Shown here: one piece after another, positions 12,310 to 21,978 of the stretch
How positions within the stretch are numbered: the first letter of the stretch is position 1
Layout of the letters: every line of letters begins with the position of its first letter
NCBI GenBank assembly: GCA_025618425.1
Contig: CM046833.1
Span: 6,410,776 to 6,474,775, forward strand
Origin: Heliocidaris tuberculata
Lineage: Eukaryota; Echinodermata; Echinoidea; Camarodonta; Echinometridae
Direction: 5' to 3'
DNA: 64,000 nt
The notes under the pieces: model-generated
Database searches by the model: none
What the model was told of the DNA's origin: nothing
What the model saw: only the letters and a program-made list of their open reading frames with translations
Translations under genes and position numbers: made by a program

Positions 12310-12746
12310 ATAAAAACTATTCAATAAAGTGAAGAGCTTAGAAATCAGGAAATGAATTTTCTATAAATTTACAGTTATCATTTTTTCGCGACCGATAGAC
12401 TAATCTGAATTATGATGGTGTTCTAAAAATGCATGACAGGTTTAGAGTAAACTTTGGAGTAGCGACAAGTCACTTGTGCTGGTCTTGGCAAAAACAGCTA
12501 AGGTGTGAAACACTTTAAGTGTTTGAGTTGAGTGACAAGTTGAGTGACAGTATCGAGATGTTGCTGATCTTGTCTTTATGACAGTTTCGTGAAAAGAACC
12601 CCTGAAGATTAAACCTGCTTCTTTACTAGTTTGGAAATGACATGAAACAAACCTACATATAATGTCTATAGTGAGCTGTTTCACGGGTTGGTGTTTTTTC
12701 TTTTCTTTTCTTTGATGCACTCACAAATACTGTTTCCCATTCGCCT

Positions 12747-13333
12747 TTAAGGAGAATGAAACCCTGGGAAAAAATCATTTTAATGAAAAGAGAGGATAGA
12801 GGGAAGCAACTTTTAAAAAGTTCCATCAAAATCGGTTAAGAAATGAGAAAGTTATGAAAGTTTGAAAAGTCTCAATTTATTTTCTATTGCGATCCTCAAA
12901 TTGGCAATGTTGCTTCAAAATGACAGGTTTAGTAGGACAACTCTCCATATGTTTGGTACACAAAATTTCATATTTTCCCCATTATCTCTCAAGGTGCAGC
13001 TTGTCTCCTTATTAGCTCAAGATATATCATAGAGAAATGTATTTGACACAACATATGTTGAGTTCACAAAAAGACAGGCAGCATCTTTAGAGATAATGGA
13101 GAAAATATGAAAATTTGTGTAGAAAACACATGGAGAGTTGTCCTACTCTACCTGTCACTTTGAAGCAACATTGCCCATTTGAGGATCGCCATAGAAAGTA
13201 AATTGAGACTTTTCAAACTTTCATAACTTTCTCATTTCTTAACCGATTTTGATGGAACTTTTTTTAAATTACTTCTCTCTATCCTCTCTTTTTATCAAAA
13301 TGGATTTTCCCCCAGGGTTTCATTCCCTTTTAA
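12747..13333. mobile_element. Foldback element, ~260-bp inverted arms
   Basis: The left arm begins TTAAGGAGAATGAAACCCTG and the right arm ends CAGGGTTTCATTCCCTTTTA. The two arms are reverse complements over most of about 260 bp each, including blocks around 'aatcggttaagaaatgagaa' and 'ggacaactctccat'. A diverged relative lies at about 60473-60900. There is no coding capacity. A poly(A) tract follows at 13338. Confidence 0.8.
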
Positions 13334-13626
13334 TGTTCAAAAAAAAAAAAAAAAAAAAAAAAACACCTAAAAAAGACTATAATGGCACCAAAATAAATGC
13401 AGACCTACCAAACCTCACACATTAGGAGTGACAGTCATGCATTAGGGCTCTCACTCACGCCCCAAACTCTCTTTCTCATGCCTAGCCTCACAGCCTATCT
13501 CCATATATTATACATACCGCGCGGCCAGTGCACAGTTCCTCCCCTACCTGGCTCTGATGCACAGAAAATCTCACACATTGCTGGTCTTTGACCTTGGCAT
13601 CTCTGTAAATGTTGAGGTATTCTCTT

Positions 13627-13780
13627 CAGGGCCCTGTTTCATAAAACTTGTTTTCAATAACAACTGCGAAATTGCTACTTGATAAATGTGCTCCCAGCCA
13701 GTCAGATTCAAGGATTTCAGTAGCTTGTAACAATTATTGTTACTTGTTATTGGTAACAAGTTTTATGAAATGGGGCCCTG
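13627..13780. mobile_element. GGGCCC-family MITE, complete
   Basis: The element runs from CAGGGCCCTGTTTCATAAAA to TTTTATGAAATGGGGCCCTG, about 154 bp, with near-perfect terminal inverted repeats and palindromic AACTTGTT/AACAAGTT words. Confidence 0.85.
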
Positions 13781-15297
13781 GTATGTGACAAAAATGGTCA
13801 AATTTTACAATAATTACCACTTTAAAGCAATGGGAAATCCTTTAAAAAGTGCATATTTTTTTCCGACTCGCCCTGTACAACGGTACATTCTAAATGTTAT
13901 CTGTTGTCATCCATTTTTTTATTAAGGACAAGCGCCCTACAATGTAGTACAATGATGTACAAGTATCGCATCCTGGTTCGTAACCTGATGCAATCCTCCT
14001 CCTCCTTGCACCTGTCTTGAAGTAAGCCTCTAAACAGTTCTAGTATTGAAACTGCCGTTTGTGAGATCATACATGTACATAAAGACTTCAAGAGAAGGTC
14101 GAGTTCTGAAAAAGGGGGGGGGGGGACAAATTTGTGAGCTTTCTCATTCTTTTCATGTCACTTTTGACAGAACACCATAGTAGAAATGTCCCCTAAAAGG
14201 GATAGCTCTTCAAGTGCCCTCATATATATTCAAAATATGACAAGAAATCAGCAAGTTGTCTGGGAAAGTCACTCTTCTTTCGTGACCAGCTAGTAGTAAT
14301 TAGCTAAACAATAAATTCGGGAAATTTGGAATTTAAAGCATCAAATTTTGCCTTCATCAATATTTTGCTGAGAAGACTATAAGACTACAGCGTAACTTAG
14401 GCCTGAGTCGAAACGGTTCCCTGCCCGGTCCTTGCACTTCATGCTGAAACCTGGGTTTGCATTTTCGGATCTTGGGTATTTCCAAACTAATTTTAGCACT
14501 AATATATTGCAATTTAGAACTTTAAACATGCAATTCACAAACTGAATTTCAATGTAATCCAATTATATTTGCTGCAGTAATAAATCAAAATCATTTCAGA
14601 CGACGATAGGTCTTTTCATGACTCTACAAAAATAAGAGCTGCGAGGAAGATTCAAGCTACATGTAGGCGGTACCATGCGCGTTCAGAAATGAAGTCAGAA
14701 TGAGAGTCACCAGTGCTCAGTGCGCTCGAATACAGCCCTATACCGTAATATACACAAACGAGGGTCGAATATAACTGACGTGATCGTGTCAAAGTAAGCT
14801 TGAAAACAACTAGAAATACCATCTTTTGAAAACAACTAGAAATACCACGTAAGTGAAAAAAAAAGATACAAAATTACCTTAAAACAATTCTTTTCTTTGG
14901 CAAAAAATAGTATGGGTATCCACAATAGATCAAAAGAAAAAAAGATGGAGGATTACGATCACACTTCATATCGAGATTTTATTAGGCAACCATATTTGAC
15001 ATTGTGCTGTGTAGCAAGACCACAGATGGCAGCAGACAGGAAAATAAATGTGGGCACTAGATCAGGTGATCAGCCACAATTGTTCCATCCTCTCTGCTGC
15101 CATCTGCTCAATCGGACTCGGACTCAATATATTGCACAAACGGGTAGTGTCTCTTTGATGATCCCCTTTTTCAACGGCCAATCGTCGTTCTCAAGATATT
15201 CATGGAATAATGATGACAACAACATTTATCACACGAGTTGTGACACTTGTGTACACTAGTCTACACTGTCTACACTCTAAAGTTACAGTCTAACTTT

Positions 15298-15736
15298 GCT
15301 AACCCTTTTGAGACAATTGAACACATTTTGTGATTTGGCTCAATAAGTTTTGATTCAGAGCTCTAAAAAATATACCATTTAGGAGTAGAAAGGGAAAAAG
15401 TTTCTGCACACACTACATGTACATGTATGTCCATTTTTGTTGCATGACCATATTGCGTTTGATGCCAGATATTTAAACAGAGAATATCTTTAAAATCCTA
15501 AAAAATTGGCAACACATTGAGAGGTTCAATATCATTGTTTTTTATCAAAATTGGCAATTTTCAAACTTTTCGACAAACTTCCTAACCATGTTAGATCTAG
15601 ATCTAGACCTATTGTTTTCAGACATTACACCTAATTACTATATTATTAGAAGCAGGGCTGCCAACCTTGAGTGAGAATTTAGAGTGAGACATTGCAAGGG
15701 AGTGGAGCGACCAAGCCCGAGGGAGCGAAGTGACCT

Positions 15737-15770
<34 letters not shown>

Positions 15771-16763
15771 GTGGAAGGGGGTTGTCCCCACCTTCCGAGG
15801 TAGGGAGCTTTGACAATTTTAAACGGTGCAATCTGGTGCATACTTTAGTCATGATTTCAACACATAATGTGTACATACTGTAGAAGCAGCATTAATTTAC
15901 TAAATTGAATTGAATAAGTAATAAATAGGTTACATTGTTATTAATGCTACATGTAGTTCACTGACGATGAAAAATTACGAAGTTCCAGATTTGTAACTGC
16001 AGTATAAGGCACTAATTAACCTCTCATCCTGTTAGCTGGGGGTTGCACTTAGGGATGACCATAGTACCTTTTTTCTACATAGAAATACACAGAACAAAGT
16101 TAATATATTTCTCAGATAAGAATCATATCGAACTTCTAAAGACAAGCAGCCTACCCTCCCAAAAATGGGTCTCACTCTCACATAAACAATCGAAATCATG
16201 ATTTTGAATACGAATTTCAAGAGTTAAACTTGCAATGAAAGATCCTGCTGTCCGGCAGTAGAGGGACGTGCTGGCTATTATGTTTGGGGGTGTGTACGAT
16301 GACTACGATCGACGGCAAACTCTAGCGGCTATTGCTAAGCCACGCGGCGCGGCCAGGCTGGGGCGCTGGGCAGGTCGCCGCGCCACAGCCATGTCAGGTT
16401 TGGCTATACTATAGTTACACTCATAGTCGTCACACGTACATGCAGTACGTGTATAAACCAATCGTAATCCAATAGCTCGTCTTTGGAACCGAAAACGATT
16501 TTCATCGAAAATTTGGGCTTGGGCATATCAAATATTTGGAAAATCACAGATTTTGGAGACATTTATTGTTGTTACTTTCTATTTTTGGGGTTCAGCATCA
16601 GAGCGAGACGGTCAGAATCGGGTGAATTGCGTGGGAGTTGGCAGCCCTCTTACTTTGTCAGAAGCATGTAGCACTAAAAAGAAAAGTATTATTATTGTTG
16701 CCAATTTGAAGAACAAAATGGGATCAATTTAGCCCTGAAATATCTCCTATCCTGAAAGGGCCA
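15298..16763 (-). mobile_element. TTAACCCTTT MITE, reverse copy split by an insertion
   Basis: The segment 15298-15652 (beginning 'aacccttttgagacaattga') and the segment 16661-16763 ('gcatgtagcactaaaaag' to 'cctgaaaggg') are the two halves of the same ~400-bp repeat in reverse orientation. They are separated by the element at 15653-16648. Confidence 0.8.
15653..16648. mobile_element. CAGGGCTGCCAAC-ended DNA element (~1.0 kb)
   Basis: The termini are CAGGGCTGCCAAC at 15653 and GTTGGCAGCCCT at 16648, which are inverted repeats. The element sits inside the split MITE, so its borders are fixed by the host repeat. It contains a 33-bp poly(G) run (about 15737-15769) and a CpG-rich patch (16320-16390). 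A CAGGG start suggests hAT. The expected 8-bp duplication is not exact; only AGAAG is shared. No transposase is visible. Confidence 0.65.
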
Positions 16764-17138
16764 AGTCTGTAACTTGTTAGACTCTAGCTGATTGACAATG
16801 ACAGTCATGCTTCATGCCTGGCTCAGGATGTCATGCCAAATTGATTCTGTCGTCAGTCTTGTCGACTGTCATGATTGTGACATGTTTATAAATAATTTAC
16901 AGAGTCTGCAGAGGAATATAAATTATTTGCTGGTCAAAAATTTACAACGTAATGACTGACACCTGCATTAATTTACATGGACGAGACGACCGACATGTAA
17001 GTAGTAACAAGTTAGATTTCTACACACAACGCACTGGCATTGCAATTTGCATTGGTCCATTCATTCATTCTCTACGCACAACAACGATCAACCATCGATT
17101 TTCACACAAGAAAGGGACAAAACATGACATGAATATAC

Positions 17139-17306
17139 CTCGTCAGAGTCGCCAAAAAGATCATAAAACCACTTCAAATTTCTCTGGATGGCTGCTGTAC
17201 GTGCAAAAAAAGCATGCTGACGATTTCTATCTTTTTCTGGAAGGTATCGCACCAGCGATCGTCCATATCTGTGGCCAGGCCTCCCTGGGAAACGAAGGCG
17301 CGCCAT
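17139..17306 (-). CDS. KMT2A: KMT2A/KMT2B (MLL) exon 1 with menin-binding motif
   Basis: This is the first coding exon of the MLL-type methyltransferase: 56 residues, ending in phase 0 at GACGAG|GTATAT. The start is ATG in 'caatATGGCG', with an in-frame TAG three codons upstream (17313-17315), so no more N-terminal start is possible in this exon. The N-terminus MARLRFPGRPG matches the high-affinity menin-binding motif of human MLL1 (RWRFPARPG), keeping the Phe-Pro and the second Pro. Residues about 32-53 (AFFARTAAIQRNLKWFYDLF) parallel the human segment AALQVSAAIGTNLRRFRAVF. The last residues FGDSDE lead directly into the acidic EDDFQGF of exon 2. Vertebrate MLL1 has a long Gly/Ala/Ser-rich insertion between these motifs; here it is absent, so the exon is very compact. 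Confidence 0.92.
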
Positions 17307-17315
17307 ATTGATCTA

Positions 17316-17895
17316 CATAGACTTATACAGAAAATTCCTTCAGCATGTAATATACGTTTTGATCAGTGCAGTGTGTATACTATCGTATAGGAGGGCAAAT
17401 TAGCGCGGGCCCGTGAACGCGGATATTCGAGTTGTAAACAATGACGCAAAACTCGTCGATTGTGTTGATGAACTTTCAAGAACCGTGAGATGAGTGGCTC
17501 TCATTCATAGTTTGCAATTTTCACAGTCCCGCACTGAGCTAATGAGATATCGACTCCCATATTTCATTAGCTATGAGCAACTAGCTATTCTTTAGTCAAT
17601 TAGGAATATAAGGAAGATTAAAGCAACAACAACAACAAACGCCTTTAATTAAAGGACTACCGGTACATTTTTTCCATCTCCATGATCTCGGCCTATTAGG
17701 CATAAAATTAATGGGCAGATTCCTAGCCCTAGGCTAGCTAGGCAGGACGGAGCGCGGCTACTCGGGAGGGGGCGCGGCGTGCAATTAAAAGGGCCTTTAT
17801 GCCTATCGGGTGAAAAAAGGAGAGAAAAGGAAAAAAAAGATGGGGAGAGAGAGAGAGAGGGGGGAAGAAAGAAAGGAAGAAAGAAAGAAAGAAAG
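17316..17895 (-). promoter_or_regulatory. Presumed KMT2 5' flank / promoter
   Basis: This is the interval between the KMT2 start codon and the 3' end of the upstream LINE. It contains a short CpG-rich patch (17401-17460) and another at 17740-17780. I see no clear TATA box or defined transcription start. The promoter role is inferred from position only. Confidence 0.35.
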
Positions 17896-18040
17896 ACTTT
17901 AAATGAAAACTTTATTTACAAATTAATTACAAAAGTCAAATATACAATAAAAGAATAGTTTGACATGAATATTCCGAAGGAAACAAAATTCGCAATTTTA
18001 AAGAGAAAGTTAAACAAGAAACAGAAATATCAACCAAATG

Positions 18041-21000
18041 CTAAATTAGCCATGTAATACATCCCTCGCTAATGACAAAAAGTAGATCATTGATACACCA
18101 CTTCCGTAAGAAAGCATCAACATTGGAACATAGTTTGTAATATGAAAATTCATACAGAATTCTGTTTTTTAACCGATGTTGCCAAACAATAAGGGGATCA
18201 GCGAACATAGAGGTACGATACAAAGAATAAATAACACTTTTGAGGCTGATAATAAGAAAATTTGCTAAACGAATTACTTTCTTGTCACGTCCTCTGGCAT
18301 GTGGAATAAGCGTCCAATATATGTCAAAATTCAGTTCAACGGAGGGGAGGAGATTGTCCAGTAGATCATATAGCAGACTGAGAGAGGGTTGAATTCCTTG
18401 GCACTCAATAAACAAATGTTGAATGGTTCCAAGTTTCCCGCACCATCCACAAAACGACGAAATGTCTGGGTTAAGATGATGAAGTACAGTAAGCGGTGGT
18501 AGGATGTTGTGAAGGAGTCTGTATTGTATGTCAGCCTCTTTTTTCGGAGTTGGCAATTGATAGATGAGCAACCAGTTGATTTTTGTAGATGGGTCGAGAT
18601 AACCAATATCATGCCAATGTGAGCTGGATGAAGACGTTACATTGTTAAGTTCTTTCTTGAAAATCCTATAGACAGCTTTAGAGGAAGCATTGAGTCCATT
18701 TTCGGAAGAGGACAAAGCAAAATTAATAGAAGTACTCGGAACCAACGGTAGAGTTTGAAGATCAGCAGACTCTTGTAAGTGACAACTTCTGTCATTAAAA
18801 AACCTGGGGAAAATCTGAGAAAGTGTAATGCGTAAGAGGCGGGTTTCGTGTTCAATGAGACGTAAAGACGGCGGTCGCAGTCCTCGAAAGTCCTCTCGGA
18901 GACAACTAGGCTCAATCCATAGGCCAGAAGAGGGGTTTATCAGGTGACGAACAAGTTTCACTCCGCATGCCATCAGACGCGCAGGGAAGAAATTATCAAT
19001 ATCAGTTGCATCAATGATACGAATACTATTCAAGGGCATGTTGATTACATGGCTAAAAGAAAGGGATTGTGTTATAATTCGAGCTCCAGATATCATCCAA
19101 GCTCGCAAAACTTCACTATAAAAAACCGGAAGACTTGTATAAAATTTAGGATCAATCCTGGTAAAAAATAACTGATAGTCAAAACCTAGTTTACAATATT
19201 GTCGAAGAAAATATGCCATGAAATCATTTGCTGGATGAGAGTTAAGATTTAGGAAACGTTGAAGAATTGAAAATCTATAAGAAAGAACGCGTGCTTGGAG
19301 ACAAGCTAAACCGAGCCCTCCCTCGTCAGGTTGTTCATACAAAACTTCTTTCCTTAACCAATGTCGCTTATTAGACCAGACAAAGTTCACAAGTAGATCC
19401 TGGAGTTCATTCAAGATATTTTCAGGAAAAGAAAGAACTGCAAGAAAATGAAATATTTTGGAAGCAGCAAGCTGGTTCGCAATTAATACTTTGCCTTTAA
19501 ATGACAAAGAGTTAGATAAACGAGACCAAGAAAGGAAAGTTTTGTTAAGTCTTTCTTTACACTTAACCCAGTTTTGTTTTAGATAATTAACTGTATTACC
19601 CAAATGAACTCCGAGGAAAGGAAGACCTTCACTGTTCCAGGAAAAATTAAGGGGTGCATCACTTCGCCCTATCCAACGGCCGACCCAAAGACCTTGCGAT
19701 TTTTTTGTGTTTAAACATGCAGCAGAGGCTAGGCTAAAAGTAGTGTAAGTTTGTTCCACTAAAGCAAAACCAGTATCAGCTGTGATAAAAATTGATACAT
19801 CATCCGCATATGCAGATACTACACATGATTTGTCAATACCAGGGATATTTAAGGCATATTTTGACACTTTCTCCCTTAATGAATTCAAAAGAGGCTCAAT
19901 GGCTATAGTATATAATAATCCTGATAGAGGGCATCCCTGACGTATTCCTTTCTCAAAGGAGAAGGGAGCAGTCAGAGCTCCACACACTTTAATAAGGCTC
20001 TCAGCCCCTTCATACAAAATCTGTATATAAGATATAAATTGACTACCAAAACCCATGAGTTTCATAACATTAAATAAATAATCATGATCGACATTATCAA
20101 ATGCCTTTTTCTGATCTAAATTCAATACAGCCAAAGGAATATTTTCAGCATTAGCATAAAAAATAATATCTCGAATGAGATTGATATTGTCATAAATAGA
20201 ACGACCAGGAACACAGTAGCTTTGGTCTCTTCCAATTACATGACCAATGCAATGTTTTAGCCTGCTGGCAAGCAGCTTAGCAAAAATCTTATAATCCGTA
20301 TTGAGGAGGGAGACGGGACGCCAATTCGAAATATCAGCGAGATCTCCTTTTTTTGGAAGCAAGGTAATGATCGCTCTTCTAAAAGAATGAGGCAAAATTC
20401 CAGTTTCAAGAGAAGAGGTAAGGACTTCGTGAAAATCATTTTTGAGAAAAGGCCAAAAGACTTGATAAAATTCTGAAGTAAGTCCATCGAAACCAGGAGA
20501 TTTATTTCTGCCAAGCTGCTTGATAGCATTATCAAGTTCTTCTATAGTTATGGAATTCTCAAGGTCCTCTGATAAGGACGGATCAAGTGTTTTAATGTTT
20601 ACAGATAAGCTATTGATGGCGCTCTTATCAGTTGGATCTTGAGAATAAAGAGATTCATAGAAATCCCGAACATGTTTTTTGATCTCAGATGGGTCCTCTG
20701 AAATACACCCCGATGAAAGGCGAATGCGGGATATACTTTTTGATAAGGAATTTGTTTTTTCCAAATTAAAGAAAAAGTTGGAACATGAGTCTGTTTCATT
20801 TGTGTATTTAAAACGAGATCTGACAAGAGCACCACGTGCTTCATTTTTCAATAACGAGTTTAATGCATTTCTTTGCTCTTCAAGAGCCTGTTTATTTTGT
20901 GAACTAAATTCTATTGCATCCTGAAGTTTATCAATCTCTTTATTTATTTCAATAAGAGCTTTCCTCTTGTTTTGTACTAATTTTGTACTATACATCTGGG

Positions 21001-21946
21001 TTATTGATTTTATATGAACTTTACCAAAATCCCACCAAGATGCAAGGTCGGGGAAATCATTTTTCTCCTTCTGCCAATCTGACCAAAAAAGCCGAATAAT
21101 TTCTATGTAATTTTCATCTTCAAGAAGAGAGTTATTAAAAAGCCAATAAGCACTCTTTCCCTTAACACGTACTGGAAATTTCAAAGTTAATAAAACAGCA
21201 GAGTGGTCAGATAGGGAACAAGGAATAATTTCACACGACTGAATGGAAGAAACAAGGTAGGATGGTACATAAAATCGATCTAATCTAGACTTTGAAAAGC
21301 CCTGTGCACTGGCAGGATTGTACCGTTGCCAGGTAAACTTCTTTTCATTGGGGTTCAAACGTCGCCAGGCATCGCAAAGAAATAATTTATTCAGAAAATT
21401 TTGCAGGGCCTTGACAACTTTTGGTCTACGTTCTGTGAGCATGCACAGACGATCAATGGCAGGATTTTCCGTGCAATTAAAATCACCCGCAATAACAATA
21501 GTGCCTTCGCAAAAGGTGGAAATATGGTAATTAAGGGCTGTAATAGCTTTAATTGCAATTTCATCAGATTGAGGAATGAGTGTATTGTATACATGGTAAA
21601 TACAGTTATTATGACAGAGCTTGTTATACAAAATGTAGCCATCAAAAACAATAAAAGTAGACAAAACATCAACTTTAGAATTATTCACCAGAGTTGTCAC
21701 TCCTGACCCTCGAGTAATGCCAGGCGAACAAAAGGGCTTATGGGACCAAGTGTTCCAGCAAGGATTGCTGTCTTTTAGGTGATAAGTTTCTTGCAAAAAA
21801 ATTACGTGTGGATTAAAGGCTATCTGCTCAACGTAAACTTTGAATGAAACGTTCTGAGTTTGGGAAGAGCAGCCTCCGGTGTTAAGGGTCAGCAGTGACA
21901 ATGTCATTGCGAAATTAAGGTATACAATACATGTAAAAGTAGACAT
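18041..21946 (-). CDS. LINE ORF2: APE-type endonuclease + reverse transcriptase
   Basis: The 1301-residue ORF is intact. The N-terminal apurinic-type endonuclease has the expected residues: LNTGG (about 21-25), LQET (51-54), GDFN (154-157) and SDHS (246-249). The reverse transcriptase spans about 525-760, with NWRPVSLLN, the D-box LDQKKAFD, GIRQGCPLSG (667-676) and the catalytic YADD (713-716). A C-terminal CGWCGKLGTIQHLFIEC (1166-1182) is a CCHC-type zinc motif of the kind found at the end of L1/Tx1-type ORF2. The start could be M1 or M14; M14 directly precedes the endonuclease fold. ORF2 nicks target DNA and copies the element RNA at the nick (known for the family). No stop or frameshift is seen, so the copy looks young. 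Confidence 0.93.
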   Translation of the reverse strand: MSTFTCIVYLNFAMTLSLLTLNTGGCSSQTQNVSFKVYVEQIAFNPHVIFLQETYHLKDSNPCWNTWSHKPFCSPGITRGSGVTTLVNNSKVDVLSTFIVFDGYILYNKLCHNNCIYHVYNTLIPQSDEIAIKAITALNYHISTFCEGTIVIAGDFNCTENPAIDRLCMLTERRPKVVKALQNFLNKLFLCDAWRRLNPNEKKFTWQRYNPASAQGFSKSRLDRFYVPSYLVSSIQSCEIIPCSLSDHSAVLLTLKFPVRVKGKSAYWLFNNSLLEDENYIEIIRLFWSDWQKEKNDFPDLASWWDFGKVHIKSITQMYSTKLVQNKRKALIEINKEIDKLQDAIEFSSQNKQALEEQRNALNSLLKNEARGALVRSRFKYTNETDSCSNFFFNLEKTNSLSKSISRIRLSSGCISEDPSEIKKHVRDFYESLYSQDPTDKSAINSLSVNIKTLDPSLSEDLENSITIEELDNAIKQLGRNKSPGFDGLTSEFYQVFWPFLKNDFHEVLTSSLETGILPHSFRRAIITLLPKKGDLADISNWRPVSLLNTDYKIFAKLLASRLKHCIGHVIGRDQSYCVPGRSIYDNINLIRDIIFYANAENIPLAVLNLDQKKAFDNVDHDYLFNVMKLMGFGSQFISYIQILYEGAESLIKVCGALTAPFSFEKGIRQGCPLSGLLYTIAIEPLLNSLREKVSKYALNIPGIDKSCVVSAYADDVSIFITADTGFALVEQTYTTFSLASAACLNTKKSQGLWVGRWIGRSDAPLNFSWNSEGLPFLGVHLGNTVNYLKQNWVKCKERLNKTFLSWSRLSNSLSFKGKVLIANQLAASKIFHFLAVLSFPENILNELQDLLVNFVWSNKRHWLRKEVLYEQPDEGGLGLACLQARVLSYRFSILQRFLNLNSHPANDFMAYFLRQYCKLGFDYQLFFTRIDPKFYTSLPVFYSEVLRAWMISGARIITQSLSFSHVINMPLNSIRIIDATDIDNFFPARLMACGVKLVRHLINPSSGLWIEPSCLREDFRGLRPPSLRLIEHETRLLRITLSQIFPRFFNDRSCHLQESADLQTLPLVPSTSINFALSSSENGLNASSKAVYRIFKKELNNVTSSSSSHWHDIGYLDPSTKINWLLIYQLPTPKKEADIQYRLLHNILPPLTVLHHLNPDISSFCGWCGKLGTIQHLFIECQGIQPSLSLLYDLLDNLLPSVELNFDIYWTLIPHARGRDKKVIRLANFLIISLKSVIYSLYRTSMFADPLIVWQHRLKNRILYEFSYYKLCSNVDAFLRKWCINDLLFVISEGCITWLI

Positions 21947-21978
21947 AAAGAAAAGTGGGGGGGGGGGGGGGAGAACAA

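Larger units (their letters stand above)
4541..17138 (-). other. KMT2 intron 1 (12.6 kb)
   Basis: The donor is GAC GAG|GTATAT at 17138 and the acceptor is ...catgtgcag at 4541, joining two phase-0 boundaries. The joined protein reads FGDSDE|EDDFQGF, which parallels human MLL1 (RAVFGES...EDEQFLGF). The intron is almost entirely mobile-element-derived, as itemised separately. Stretches where I see nothing specific are 9853-10627, 10905-11159, 12310-12746 and 13780-15297. The small ORFs inside the intron are not supported as genes. Confidence 0.85.

Noticed and set aside
14897..15259. 120-residue frame in KMT2 intron 1
   Set aside because: No recognisable domain. The part around 15160-15200 matches, in reverse, the interior of the MITE at 38372-38808.
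17088..17138. Continuation of the exon-1 frame beyond GACGAG
   Set aside because: The donor GTATAT follows directly, and joining to 4540 restores the conserved MLL motif order; the read-through residues have no counterpart.
16952..17311. 119-residue plus-strand frame
   Set aside because: It is antisense to KMT2 exon 1, with no supporting motifs.
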